Counted from the first letter of the stretch, positions 19,095 to 28,628 are shown. The stretch: 64,000 nt of DNA from Simiduia curdlanivorans (GCF_030409605.1 NZ_JAUFQG010000006.1:992001-1056000); one strand, 5' to 3'. Notes: generated by a model from the letters alone, not told the origin. Numbers and translations are program-made.

Positions 19095-20528
19095 ATGAAA
19101 CCCACTCGCGACCTTCTCTCTGGTTTATTTGTTGGCAGCCTTATTATGCTGGCCGCCAATTACAGTTATGCCGTTGACCAATGCAACTTCACCAGCCAAT
19201 GCAAAACACAGTATGGACCGATAGCAACCGACTGTGCCGATAGCTACTCTGATCACAGTGTATGTATGTGCGGCTCTCAACCCTGCGACAGCATCGAGCC
19301 CAGCGCGCCTACCTTCGCAGTACCGGGCCAAATTGAAGCGGAAGATTACCACCGTTACTTTGATACAAGCACAGGAAACAATGGCGGACAATACCGCACC
19401 GACAATGTCGATATAGAAAAAACAACCGACCTAAACGCAGGCTTTAATGTGGGCTGGGTAGACGGCAATGAATGGCTAGAGTACGACATAAATGTACTCA
19501 ACAGTGGCGCTCATAAAGCGACCATTCGCGCAGCATCCAAGCCTGGCAATGGTATGTTTACCTTAGCGATAGATGGTACTAACCGCACCAATGCGATCGC
19601 AGTGGCAGCTACTGGGGGCTGGCAACAATGGCAAAACCTACAGGCTGAATTAGGCGAATTGACAGCCGGTAAGCACACCTTACGACTCAACGTCTTAGCG
19701 GGTGGCTTTAACATCAACTGGATTGATGTTCAAAAAACAACAGACACAGACAATGGTTCGGTCATGCTCGGAAAATTTAATACATCGAAAGATTTATTAC
19801 TGGGCCACTTTGACAGCAAACCAGATCCTGATGATATCCATGCAGTAGCAGGCCTTGGAACTATGTTAAAAGACCCACGTTTTTCAAAGGTAAAGTACCA
19901 TGCGGTATCCGGCGCCTATGGCATACAGGGCGGCAACTATATTGAGGCCAACAACTTATTTAACTTGGCTTTTGGCGCTAACAACTGGTCGAATGCCCAC
20001 CTAAATTGGAGTAAAGCGCTGGATGAAACCACCAGCAAAGTCAAAGCAACACTCACAGCTAACGGTGACATCTGGATTCAAGAAGCGGGTCAATCTGATT
20101 TTACTGCAGATCTGGTCAAACGTATTAAAGCGCAAATGCCCAGCATCAACACTAAAACCCGTATTCACGTGATTCAACATAGCCAATGGAACGAAGATAA
20201 AACAACCCCTGAAGACCTCAGTTATGTAAAACAAAACACTGACTACCAAAAAATTGACGATGGCAATTCAACCAATAATGCAACGCCCGGCTTTAACACA
20301 AAGGACGGGAGCTATTGGGTCTCGGCCACATCCAATGTATCCGTTGGCAAGCTTTGGACTGAAGCGAAAAAAGTGGCGGATGCCAGTATAGAAAACCACG
20401 TCGGCTGGGTTAACCCCACCATACGAGATGGCGGCTTTGATTTTTCAGATGTAGTGGAAGACACATGGATATTCGGCTTCAACAACCTGAAAAATACTGA
20501 AGGCTTCTTTAATGAATTTTTAAACTAA
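19095..20528 (+). CDS. Secreted CBM6 protein with a nucleoside-hydrolase-like domain
   Basis: A 477-residue exported protein: a signal peptide (about residues 1-26, ending SYA), a short Cys-rich segment (six Cys between residues 30 and 65), and a CBM6 module (about 72-212). The CBM6 signatures are GQIEAEDYHRYFDT, NVGWVDGNEWLEYDI and GGFNINWIDV. The C-terminal domain (about 225-477) contains LLGHFDSKPDPDDIHAVAGL, a D-x(3)-D-x-DD pattern like the calcium-binding N-terminus of nucleoside hydrolases. The usual role of that fold on free nucleosides fits poorly with a carbohydrate-binding secreted protein, so the enzyme may act on a glycan. Function is not established. Confidence 0.65.
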   Translation: MKPTRDLLSGLFVGSLIMLAANYSYAVDQCNFTSQCKTQYGPIATDCADSYSDHSVCMCGSQPCDSIEPSAPTFAVPGQIEAEDYHRYFDTSTGNNGGQYRTDNVDIEKTTDLNAGFNVGWVDGNEWLEYDINVLNSGAHKATIRAASKPGNGMFTLAIDGTNRTNAIAVAATGGWQQWQNLQAELGELTAGKHTLRLNVLAGGFNINWIDVQKTTDTDNGSVMLGKFNTSKDLLLGHFDSKPDPDDIHAVAGLGTMLKDPRFSKVKYHAVSGAYGIQGGNYIEANNLFNLAFGANNWSNAHLNWSKALDETTSKVKATLTANGDIWIQEAGQSDFTADLVKRIKAQMPSINTKTRIHVIQHSQWNEDKTTPEDLSYVKQNTDYQKIDDGNSTNNATPGFNTKDGSYWVSATSNVSVGKLWTEAKKVADASIENHVGWVNPTIRDGGFDFSDVVEDTWIFGFNNLKNTEGFFNEFLN

Positions 20529-21004
20529 TATCTTTATTAGTCACTACTGCACAATGCCTATCACGCCAATTGCTCGCCCTGACTTTTGGCGTGATTTTCT
20601 TAACCAGCCAAGACTAATATATCTATTTATCGCCCATCCACGCTAAATATAAACAGCTTCTCACGCCAACACTACAATTTCATTTTGCTCTGGCTCTATC
20701 GCGCCAACAGAACTGGCTCTATATCGACTCCCGCTTTACCGTATTATTTTAAGTATCTGCCCAGCTCGGCTATGCCTTATCAGCCGCTGGTCTATTGTTT
20801 GGCACTAAGGTTTAGAACTAAGGTTTAGAGCTAAGACGCCAGTGATATAGCTGCTGCATTCATCGCAACTAGATCTTAACTCCAAACTTGCCCATTTCAA
20901 TAGGCTGGCAGATAAACATCATAGCTTTTAGCAGCGGAATAGGTTGTACCCACGCTCAGCTACCCGACAAAGCGCAAAATAATTTTAATTAGCGAGAGAT
21001 CCAG
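20529..21004. other. 476-bp intergenic region before the serine hydrolase
   Basis: The first part holds a terminator-like hairpin (20561-20594). Further on there is a tandem 13-bp repeat, CTAAGGTTTAGAA then CTAAGGTTTAGAG (about 20803-20830). The last 20 bp hold a purine-rich ribosome binding site (AGCGAGAG) for the next gene. No coding sequence is seen. Confidence 0.5.
20561..20601 (+). terminator. Probable terminator after the CBM6 gene
   Basis: Arms TCACGCCAA (20561-20569) and TTGGCGTGA (20586-20594) form a 9-bp stem with a 16-base loop, followed by TTTTCTT. The long loop lowers confidence. Confidence 0.5.
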
Positions 21005-23548
21005 ATGAAAAAATTAGCCTTACTGGCGAGTGGGGTGATGCTTTTAGCCACCAGCCTCGTTCATGCCGATACAATCTTTTCCGATAATTTTCAGGACGCC
21101 AACATCGACGGCTGGGCAACTAGCGGTAGCGGTGTAGCAGTCGCCAGTTTGTACGGTTCGAATTATTCTCTACGGGTATCCTATCGAAAAAGCGCCACCG
21201 CTGCGATTTCAACCGCTGGCTACAGCGGCGTCACATTAGCTGCAGACTTAGCTGCCTATTCGTTAGAATATAACGATTATTGTTATGCCGAAGTGTCCGT
21301 CGATGGCGGCTCGAATTGGACTAACTTGATTACCGTCGCCAACGGCAGTGACGACTCCGCTTTCAGATCCTACGACGGCTCGCCTGTCGGCGCCGACAAC
21401 AACAGCGCCATGCAGGTGCGCGTGCGCGCCTATGGCAATGCTTACAACGATTACTGCTACCTAGACAACGTCCTTGTACAAGGCACCCCAAGTGGAAGCA
21501 GCGGTGCGCCAGACATAGACGTCACCGGTAACGGCGCACTGGGTTCGGTGAATGTGGGGGCAAGTAATGACAGCGTCATCACAGTGACCAATACCGGCAA
21601 TGCCGACCTTCTCATCGGCACCACTATCGGCCTTGCCGCCCCCTTTAGCATCAGCCAAAATAATTGCGCCAACACCACCCTCGCCCCCGCCGCCAGCTGC
21701 ACACTAACCACAAGTTTCTCACCCACCAGCGCTGGCTCCTTTAGCGACGCCCTGTTAATTAACTCTAACGATAGCGATGAGCCAGTGGTCTCTGTCGCCC
21801 TTACCGGAACCGGTATCGACAACAGCTCGACCTGCGCCTATGACTGCCTCACCGGTAATGGCAGCGTTAGCCGAAGCACGGTAACTTATGCCAACCTTAC
21901 CGGCTCACCCGGTAACGGCAGCCTGGTCAATTACAGCGGCTTTGCGCTGCCAGCGAACGCTGCCAACCCAAGCAACACCTTTGAGGGCAGCTTGGTTTTC
22001 ACCGGCACTCAAAGAGGCTGGAGCAGCATCACCGATCCCTACGCCTACGCCACGCTGAGCGGTGTTAAGCAACTGCCCAACTTCAACTACCAGTTCGTAC
22101 AACACGGCACCCATATCATTCCGGTACAGCGCGGCCTCATTCAAAATGGTACGGCACTCGGCCAGTGGGATTTAATCTTAGAACCCGGCCGCGTGTGGGA
22201 CGAAACCAGCGACAATGGCTATAGCCGCGCCGCCATTCCCTTTGCGCTGACCGAATACAATCAGAACTGTACCCACAACGGCGTATTAACTTTCCTGTTT
22301 AACGACAGCGGCAGCATCTCCAATGTTCAATATCAAATAGCCGCTGAAACCTGTAACTACTACCAATTCAATATGTACGGCCGGCTCGCCGCCAGCTACA
22401 ACAAAACAACGGTTAGTAATGCCAGCGCCATTAAAGCGGCCTATGAAACTGAAGTTGCCAACCGCATGCCGATGAAAGCGATCAGCGCCTTGGCAACGGA
22501 TTATCCCAGCGCGGGAATCACGGTGAGCAATATTGGCAGTGATCAAACCGCAAGCGCCATGACACTCTACGGCGTGTCCTACAATGGCGTTCACTATGTG
22601 GGCGGCTGTGCTACCCGCTACGGCGACTTCCCCTTCTGCGACGTTATGAGCGTGCCATCCTACTCGACCGCCAAATCAGTGGTCGGTGGTATCGGGTTGA
22701 TGCGCCTTGAACAAAAATATGCAGGCACTCAGCGGGCCGCGCTAGTAAAAGACTATGTGCCAGAGTGCAGCAACACCACTAAGTGGGGCAGCGTTACGCT
22801 CGAAGATGTGCTCGACATGGCCACCGGTAACTACACCTCATCTAGCTACGAATCCGATGAAAGTAATTACGCGGTCGACTGGCTTTACAGCAATACTCAC
22901 AGCGGCAAGATAGACATTTCGTGTAACTATTACAGCCACAAGACCAATCCCGGCACCACTTGGGTCTACCATTCATCCGACACTTACATTCTTGGGCGCG
23001 CACTTAACGATTATGTGCAAGATCAAGAGGGGTCGAGCAAAGAATTTTTCGCCGACATGTTAGTGCCCGATGTATTCGAACCGCTCGGTGTTAGCCCATC
23101 ACTCTCCAAGAGCATCCGCACCCGCGATACCACCGCCGCCGCCGTCACCGCATTAGGTTTGTTTTATCATCGCGACGACGTGGTAAAAATTGCCAACATG
23201 CTCAATAACGACAACGGGAAAATTAACGGCGTGCAGGTTTTAGATGCGACCATGGTTAACGCCAGCCTACAACGCAGTGCCGGCGATCGAGGCCTGCCCA
23301 CAGACCCATCGCAGCCCACCTCTACCAGCCAATACAACAACAGTTTCTGGGCCTACGATTTGAATGCTTCCACCACGGTCACTAACTGTACGTCAGAAAC
23401 ATGGATTCCCTATATGTCTGGCTACGGCGGTGTGGGCATTCAAATGCTGCCCAACGGCATGACCTACTATTTCTTTAGCGACGGCCTTGAATACGGTTTT
23501 ACAAAAACGCTCAAAGAATTGGATAAAATTAGCCCGATATGTAATTAA
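21005..23548 (+). CDS. Secreted serine hydrolase of the beta-lactamase fold with accessory domains
   Basis: An 847-residue exported protein with a signal peptide (residues 1-22, ending VHA). Residues 23-160 are a beta-sandwich (FSDNFQDANIDGWATSGSG, YCYLDNVLVQG). Residues 170-275 are a choice-of-anchor D/HYDIN-like Ig domain (IDVTGNGALGSVNVGASND, TLTTSFSPTSAGSFSD). The C-terminal half has a class C beta-lactamase/esterase motif: S554-x-x-K557 in YSTAKSVVGG and a Tyr-x-Ser equivalent in VYHSSDTYILG. The nucleophile Ser and general-base residues are therefore present. Substrate is unknown; a secreted esterase or peptidase fits better than antibiotic resistance, given the size and binding modules. 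Confidence 0.72.
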   Translation: MKKLALLASGVMLLATSLVHADTIFSDNFQDANIDGWATSGSGVAVASLYGSNYSLRVSYRKSATAAISTAGYSGVTLAADLAAYSLEYNDYCYAEVSVDGGSNWTNLITVANGSDDSAFRSYDGSPVGADNNSAMQVRVRAYGNAYNDYCYLDNVLVQGTPSGSSGAPDIDVTGNGALGSVNVGASNDSVITVTNTGNADLLIGTTIGLAAPFSISQNNCANTTLAPAASCTLTTSFSPTSAGSFSDALLINSNDSDEPVVSVALTGTGIDNSSTCAYDCLTGNGSVSRSTVTYANLTGSPGNGSLVNYSGFALPANAANPSNTFEGSLVFTGTQRGWSSITDPYAYATLSGVKQLPNFNYQFVQHGTHIIPVQRGLIQNGTALGQWDLILEPGRVWDETSDNGYSRAAIPFALTEYNQNCTHNGVLTFLFNDSGSISNVQYQIAAETCNYYQFNMYGRLAASYNKTTVSNASAIKAAYETEVANRMPMKAISALATDYPSAGITVSNIGSDQTASAMTLYGVSYNGVHYVGGCATRYGDFPFCDVMSVPSYSTAKSVVGGIGLMRLEQKYAGTQRAALVKDYVPECSNTTKWGSVTLEDVLDMATGNYTSSSYESDESNYAVDWLYSNTHSGKIDISCNYYSHKTNPGTTWVYHSSDTYILGRALNDYVQDQEGSSKEFFADMLVPDVFEPLGVSPSLSKSIRTRDTTAAAVTALGLFYHRDDVVKIANMLNNDNGKINGVQVLDATMVNASLQRSAGDRGLPTDPSQPTSTSQYNNSFWAYDLNASTTVTNCTSETWIPYMSGYGGVGIQMLPNGMTYYFFSDGLEYGFTKTLKELDKISPICN

Positions 23549-23555
23549 TCCTCCC

Positions 23556-23894
23556 GCACAAAAAAGCCTACACTATGTGCGATGCTGTCCCACAGTTATG
23601 TCGCGGGGGAGTTTGGTGCCCGCACTAGCGACCGTCACCCGCATGGGTTGATATCGCTAATAGGCAAAGCATGCTTTGCAGCGATAGCAACGCCCACAAT
23701 GTGTCATTGTGGGCCGGTCCCAAAGGGCGGGTGTTGAGACTACATGGATGTATTCACGTCGTGTCGCTAGTGCGGGCACCAAGCTCATGTCCAAGTATAC
23801 GCCGAGATGTCGCATCTATTGTGAGACTTAAAGCCTAACGATGGTCATATCGTTTTTGTGGGACAGCAGTGACACAATGTGGGCTTTTTTGCGC
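23556..23894. other. Multi-branched inverted-repeat element, possible structured RNA or MITE
   Basis: Nested complementary arms cover the whole stretch between two convergent genes. The outer arms are GCTGTCCCACA (23584-23594) with TGTGGGACAGC (23857-23867), extended outward by imperfect pairing of AAAAAAGCC with GGCTTTTTT. A perfect 18-bp stem pairs 23615-23632 (GGTGCCCGCACTAGCGAC) with 23763-23780. Inside are CACCCGC/GCGGGTG (23636/23727), TATCGCT/AGCGATA around GCAAAGCATGCTTTGC (23652-23686), and CCCACAATG/CATTGTGGG (23693-23713). Two small hairpins lie at 23805-23817 and 23837-23854. No open frame explains the pairing. The outer T runs would allow bidirectional termination. Confidence 0.75.
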
Positions 23895-23995
23895 CTGTAC
23901 TGTAACAAGTAAAAAAATGGATACCAAAAGTCCCTACGAACTGCAGCTACACCTACAATATGTAATAGACTTGAAAATAAATAATATGTTTGCTT

Positions 23996-24955
23996 TCAAT
24001 AGAGCTCAGCGAGTAACTGCTCAAATGCCTCTGCGCGCTCAGGAGGTGTAGTAGAAAGCACGCCGTGTGCCTGGAGTATCGCGAGTAATTTTCTGGGCAC
24101 TAGGTTTTTATTTCCCACTATTTCTACATGACCAGCATCAACCTGAACACCGGTGGTATTTACATCACTATCAATTTTAGGATGATACTGTTCTGCCAAA
24201 TCAAAAACATAGTCACTCTCAATACATTTACCGTCAGCATCCGCTCTTCGGCAGGCATCTTTTTCATTGGTAACTATTTTTAAGTAGCGTTCTACTGATG
24301 GTACTAGGGGCTTAGGGTTGCGAATGAAATCTGACGAAGAAGTAATCTCGAACCAATTATCACCCGTCACCAACCAGCAAATACCCGGCACTATTCCAAT
24401 ACTCAACCAATGCAGCGGCTCAATACCACACTGTCCAGCCACTGCGATCCCCGATACTGGTGCCGATACAGTAACCAAGTCTAATGTTTTATTATTTACA
24501 TCGCCTGACTTGGTATAAGTTTCCTCCAACGCCTTGCGCGCAATAAGGCCGCCCATGCTATGACCAACAATGGAGATGCTATTGTTATCCATGACTTGGG
24601 TTAATTCGTTAAGGGCAGTGGCCAACTGTTCGGCATTGGACACTAAACTCTTTCTATCATCGTAACTAAAACATATCGCCTGCTGGCCGTGAAATGCATA
24701 AAGCTGTGCGAGAGACCTAAACCGACCGGCAGACCCATTGCAGCCATGCACTAAAACCGTGATCGGCGAATGCGAATCAATACGTATAGAGGCGTCCACG
24801 GCATCTGTGCATGAACTGAGACCGGCTATCGATACGGTTTTATTTGGCGAAGATAAACGCGAGCTATCAAGTGGCTGCGCATCGGGAACATACAGCGCGG
24901 AAGACGTACACCCAACCAACAGCATCACCGAAAAAAAGTAGCACCACCTCATCAA
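23996..24955 (-). CDS. Lipoprotein alpha/beta hydrolase (lipase-like)
   Basis: A 319-residue protein with a type II signal peptide (MMRWCYFFSVMLLVGCTSS; lipobox LLVGC, Cys16), so it should be membrane-anchored. The alpha/beta hydrolase core shows VLVHGCNGSAG (oxyanion region, about residues 87-97) and the nucleophile elbow GHSMGGLIAR (about 137-146). Candidate Asp and His lie in the C-terminal third, including DAGHVEIVGN. It resembles GPI-inositol-deacylase/PGAP1-like and triacylglycerol lipase families. The substrate could be a lipid or acyl ester. It is monocistronic. Confidence 0.8.
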   Translation of the reverse strand: MMRWCYFFSVMLLVGCTSSALYVPDAQPLDSSRLSSPNKTVSIAGLSSCTDAVDASIRIDSHSPITVLVHGCNGSAGRFRSLAQLYAFHGQQAICFSYDDRKSLVSNAEQLATALNELTQVMDNNSISIVGHSMGGLIARKALEETYTKSGDVNNKTLDLVTVSAPVSGIAVAGQCGIEPLHWLSIGIVPGICWLVTGDNWFEITSSSDFIRNPKPLVPSVERYLKIVTNEKDACRRADADGKCIESDYVFDLAEQYHPKIDSDVNTTGVQVDAGHVEIVGNKNLVPRKLLAILQAHGVLSTTPPERAEAFEQLLAELY

Positions 24956-25312
24956 TCAAATTCTCCTATCCGAACACAATCAGCTCTGTTATTCCGACAA
25001 ATTCTATAGCAAACGCTGCGCGATAAACACACAACCCACGCCCGGGGCCCAAATAGGGAAAACAAGCTAACGCCAAAAGGTGATGAGCGATGAAAGAAAG
25101 CCAGAACCTTAAACACACGCCCATTAATGCTTACCTGAGAGAAACAACGGGACCACCGATAAAAAACCGCAGCTTGGCGAAAGTGACCTCTTTGTAGGCA
25201 CAAGAACTAAACTCGCCTAACACCAAGGCAATACCAATGCTGAACTCGCGCAAGGCCCAACTTCATGCACAGGGCCAGGCTGATTCCACAGACATCACCG
25301 GCGGATGGCGAT

Positions 25313-25323
25313 GTGTCAGACCA
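25313..25323 (+). promoter_or_regulatory. FadR/GntR-type half-operator
   Basis: GTGTCAGACCA carries the intact GACCA half-site and a weaker partner (TGTC). It lies 71 bp upstream of the better site at 25384-25394. Confidence 0.3.
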
Positions 25324-25383
25324 ATTACTCAACCATGCACACCGATAGCCAAACGAAGCACAATCCGTTTTAGCTGGAAAAAT

Positions 25384-25394
25384 TGATCAGACCA
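25384..25394 (+). promoter_or_regulatory. FadR/GntR-type operator candidate before the TonB-dependent receptor
   Basis: TGATCAGACCA is identical to the site at 11781-11791 before the PL7 lyase and differs by one base from the symmetric TGGTC-N-GACCA operator form of the FadR subfamily. It lies 130 bp upstream of the promoter candidate. Confidence 0.5.
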
Positions 25395-25524
25395 CTACCT
25401 TTAAAAGCCTAAGATTTGTAGGCCAATATATTTTTACCTAACCTAACATCGCTAACCTATTAAATTGCATAGAAAAAGCATAAAAGTGTCAGATAGATTT
25501 CAAATTCTTAATCAGATTAATTGG

Positions 25525-25553
25525 TTGACACGATCGTCTGAAAAGAGTCTACT
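25525..25553 (+). promoter_or_regulatory. Sigma-70-type promoter candidate for the TonB-dependent receptor
   Basis: A perfect -35 hexamer TTGACA (25525-25530) is separated by 17 bp from a weak -10, TCTACT (25548-25553). The predicted leader is about 55 nt and includes the AAAGGAGAGGA ribosome binding site before the ATG at 25616. Confidence 0.5.
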
Positions 25554-25615
25554 CGCTATGACCATCAAGTCCGATATTTAAACTTGAGGCAACAACAAAG
25601 GAGAGGAATGCAAGA

Positions 25616-28573
25616 ATGATAAATAACAATAAACGTCATCTGGCGATGGCTATCAGAGCAATCAACACACTGGCAATTTCAGCCGCCACTTTGGCCTTTG
25701 CGCCAAATGTACTGGCGCAAGAAGAAGGTCTAGACCAGCTAGAAGAAGTGGTGGTTACCGGTATTCGTGCAGCACTAGCCGGTGCACTGGATCAAAAGCG
25801 CGACGCCAACAACCTGGTTGAAGTTATTCAAGCCGAAGATATCGGTAAGCTGCCAGACCAAAACTTGGCAGAAGTACTGGAGAATATTCCCGGCGTCCAA
25901 ATTACTCGAACGGCCGGTGTCGGCACTGGTGTTCAAATTCGTGGTACCAGCTCCAACCGCACCGAAATTAACGGCGTATCTACCGTGGGCTCGGGCGCTG
26001 GCCGTACCGGCATCGCATTTGAAGACGTATCAGCTTCGATGATCGCAGCCGTTGAAGTGGTTAAAGCGCCGCAAGCTAAAACTATCGAAGGTTCTGTTGG
26101 TGGCACTATCAACCTAAGAACCATCCGTCCGCTCGAACTGAAAGAGATGTTAGCAGCAGTGCGAGTACAGGGTGAAGACAGCAGCCTGTCAACCGATGGC
26201 ATCAAACCCAGATTATCGGGCACCTGGGGCGACATGTGGGAAACAGACGCCGGCGAATTCGGTGTGGTCGTCAGCGCTAGTTATGCAGAATCAGATGTGA
26301 CCGCCTTCCGCCCACGCGCTGATCGAGACAACTTGGTAACCTCTGATGGCGGCGCAGCCAGTGCTCAATCATTTGATTTTTTACCTATTCAGTTTTTTGT
26401 TCAGGATTACGACAACCTCGAGTTCAAAACCACCAACTTTGCCGGTTCGTTTGAGTGGGCACCTAACGAGAATGTAAAACTGTATTTCGATACTGTCCTG
26501 AATGACCAAGAGCGTTTACAAGAGAGCTCTAGGGTACAGGCATCAGGGGTGAGCAGACTTATTAATGAATCTATTCCCACAGACTTTGAAACCGTCGACT
26601 TTGGATCACTAGATGGCCAACACATAGGTACAATCCAAGCGGCAACTAAGGGTATTATTCAGACGACTGCAGACGGTAGATACCCTAACCTACGCATGTC
26701 AACAGATACCGGCTCGCGTAAAACAGATAGCCAAATTTTTAGATTGGGCACAGACTGGAACAAAGATAGATTCTCAGGTCGCGTTGAGGTGTCAACCTCA
26801 TCTTCCGATACGCTGAACCCTACCTTTGACACCACGATTAACTTTTTAAATCCGAACGAGCCACTTAACTCCTCCAATGAAAACGGTACCCCATTCCAGT
26901 ACGACTTGACTGGCAACTCGCTAGCCTTTGGTATTGCCTCTGGTGAAGCTAACGCGCCATCCAAGGCCCAACTACTCGATCCAGCAAACTATATCCTACG
27001 CGATGTTAACCAAGCACAAGACAAAGTAGAAAACCGCGAAGACGCATTTAAGGTTGATTTTTCTTACGATTTAACCGATTCAATGCCCTTCATTACCTCT
27101 GTCGATGCGGGCTACCGCTATAACGTGTCGTCAAGCCTCAATGATGAGTACTCATCTAACGTTGGCCTAAGAACCTTAGCGGAAAGTCCAACGGGTGATC
27201 TATTCGCGGGTATCCTCACGGCTGGCCCAGACAACTTTGATGCAGCTGACGGCAGAGACCTATTCGTTAAAGATTTTCTTGTTATTGACCCAGAGCAGGT
27301 AAATTCTGATCCAGAAGGTGTTTTGGCGGTAATCAATGCGGCAATTGTGGCAAACAATGCCATCACTGGTGCAAATCGTGCACCCATTAGCTCGCCAACA
27401 TCAACCACCACCGCCTACTTTGATATTGAAGAGAAAACAAACGCTCTTTATGCGCAGGCGAACTTTGAGCATGGTATTTTCCGCGGCGATTTCGGTTTAC
27501 GCTATTTGGAAACTGACGTTAACTCAACTGGTAACTCCGTGGTCAACGGATCAGTGACGCAAGCCACAACTAAGAGCAGCTATGACTTTTTGTTGCCAAG
27601 GCTCAACGTAGTAGCAAATGTGCGTGAAGACGTGCTTGTTCGCGCAGGCTGGTCTAAGGACATCCGTCGTCCTGACTTTAACGACTTGTCGACCTCGGCC
27701 TCCTTCTCCACCAGCCCCAACCCACCAGTTGTTATCGGTAACCCAGATTTAGTGCCGGAAGAGGTCACGTCTTGGGATCTCGGTGTTGAATGGTATTTTG
27801 CGCCTGCAGCGGTAGTTAGCGTGGGTTATTTCCAGAAAGACCGCACTAATCTACACGTTAAAACCCAAGAAGATCCTGCATCAGCCCCTGGTACTGGTTA
27901 TCGGGATACCACTGCACCTTGCGAAGGCGGCGGTGTATTCAACCCCATTGCAGACATCAACGTGTTCGGCCCAACACCGGGTGTAGGTGTGTGTGTTCCA
28001 AGACAGACAACCATCAATGGCGCAGGTAAAACCACCCAAACAGGTTGGGAGTTCGCGGCTCAATACGATCTATCGAACTTCGAAGACGAGCTTGGCTGGG
28101 CATCAGGGTTCGGTATTGCAGCCAACTACACCATCCAGAAATTTTCCGGTGGCGACGAGTACCTTACTGCATCAGGCCGGTCAGTAGATGTGTTTACTGC
28201 ATTAGGTGCTACTGATGTGAGACTGCAATATCCCCTGTTTGACAACTCTGAGGATGCCTACAACATCACCATGTATTACGAGAAATATGGCCTCTCAGCC
28301 CGAGCTCGTTACACATGGCGCTCAGCTTATTACACAGAAGATTTTGGCAGCACCTCTAGCTACCCTTGGAGCTTTCCCGCTATTCAGGAAGCCCGTGGTC
28401 AGCTTAATGCCAGCGTCAACTATGATGTAACCGATAATTTAGCGCTGGGACTCGAGGCGGTAAATATCACTGAATCTTCGGTACGCCAATCGTGCGTGAA
28501 TGAAGGCGCTCTCCTGTGCTTCGAAGGTCTCACTGATCGCCGCGTTACTTTTGGTGTGAGCTATAAGTACTAA
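25616..28573 (+). CDS. TonB-dependent outer-membrane receptor, carbohydrate type
   Basis: A 985-residue receptor with a signal peptide (cleavage near VLAQ, about residue 34). A TonB-box-like stretch (LEEVVVTGIRAAL, about 42-54) precedes the plug domain (VIQAEDIGKLPDQNLAEVLE, then VQIRGTSSNRTEINGV, VEVVKAPQAKTIEGSVGGTI) and a long beta-barrel ending in the aromatic RRVTFGVSYKY. The IGKLPDQNLAE type is common among receptors for oligosaccharides in Xanthomonas, Caulobacter and Cellvibrionales. It presumably imports lyase products such as alginate oligomers, supported by the operator word shared with the PL7 gene. A terminator follows. Confidence 0.9.
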   Translation: MINNNKRHLAMAIRAINTLAISAATLAFAPNVLAQEEGLDQLEEVVVTGIRAALAGALDQKRDANNLVEVIQAEDIGKLPDQNLAEVLENIPGVQITRTAGVGTGVQIRGTSSNRTEINGVSTVGSGAGRTGIAFEDVSASMIAAVEVVKAPQAKTIEGSVGGTINLRTIRPLELKEMLAAVRVQGEDSSLSTDGIKPRLSGTWGDMWETDAGEFGVVVSASYAESDVTAFRPRADRDNLVTSDGGAASAQSFDFLPIQFFVQDYDNLEFKTTNFAGSFEWAPNENVKLYFDTVLNDQERLQESSRVQASGVSRLINESIPTDFETVDFGSLDGQHIGTIQAATKGIIQTTADGRYPNLRMSTDTGSRKTDSQIFRLGTDWNKDRFSGRVEVSTSSSDTLNPTFDTTINFLNPNEPLNSSNENGTPFQYDLTGNSLAFGIASGEANAPSKAQLLDPANYILRDVNQAQDKVENREDAFKVDFSYDLTDSMPFITSVDAGYRYNVSSSLNDEYSSNVGLRTLAESPTGDLFAGILTAGPDNFDAADGRDLFVKDFLVIDPEQVNSDPEGVLAVINAAIVANNAITGANRAPISSPTSTTTAYFDIEEKTNALYAQANFEHGIFRGDFGLRYLETDVNSTGNSVVNGSVTQATTKSSYDFLLPRLNVVANVREDVLVRAGWSKDIRRPDFNDLSTSASFSTSPNPPVVIGNPDLVPEEVTSWDLGVEWYFAPAAVVSVGYFQKDRTNLHVKTQEDPASAPGTGYRDTTAPCEGGGVFNPIADINVFGPTPGVGVCVPRQTTINGAGKTTQTGWEFAAQYDLSNFEDELGWASGFGIAANYTIQKFSGGDEYLTASGRSVDVFTALGATDVRLQYPLFDNSEDAYNITMYYEKYGLSARARYTWRSAYYTEDFGSTSSYPWSFPAIQEARGQLNASVNYDVTDNLALGLEAVNITESSVRQSCVNEGALLCFEGLTDRRVTFGVSYKY

Positions 28574-28596
28574 TTAACTTTTTAGTACGCTTCTAG

Positions 28597-28628
28597 AAGG
28601 CCGGGAATTTATTCCCGGCCTTTTTTTT
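28597..28628 (+). terminator. Rho-independent terminator after the receptor gene
   Basis: AAGGCCGGGAAT pairs with ATTCCCGGCCTT over a two-base loop, followed by eight T. Confidence 0.92.

Larger units (their letters stand above)
24956..25615. other. 660-bp divergent intergenic region upstream of the TonB-dependent receptor
   Basis: The region serves the lipase (minus) and the receptor (plus). It holds two operator-like words (25313-25323 and 25384-25394) and a sigma-70-type promoter candidate (25525-25553). AT content rises strongly over the last 250 bp. No gene is seen in the left half. Confidence 0.55.

Noticed and set aside
21005..23548. Antibiotic-resistance beta-lactamase
   Set aside because: The size, signal peptide and extra binding domains, and the polysaccharide context, fit a secreted esterase or peptidase better.
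23556..23894. Group II intron or intron fragment
   Set aside because: The left end has GTGCG, but no domain V-like hairpin or maturase is present and the stem order does not fit.
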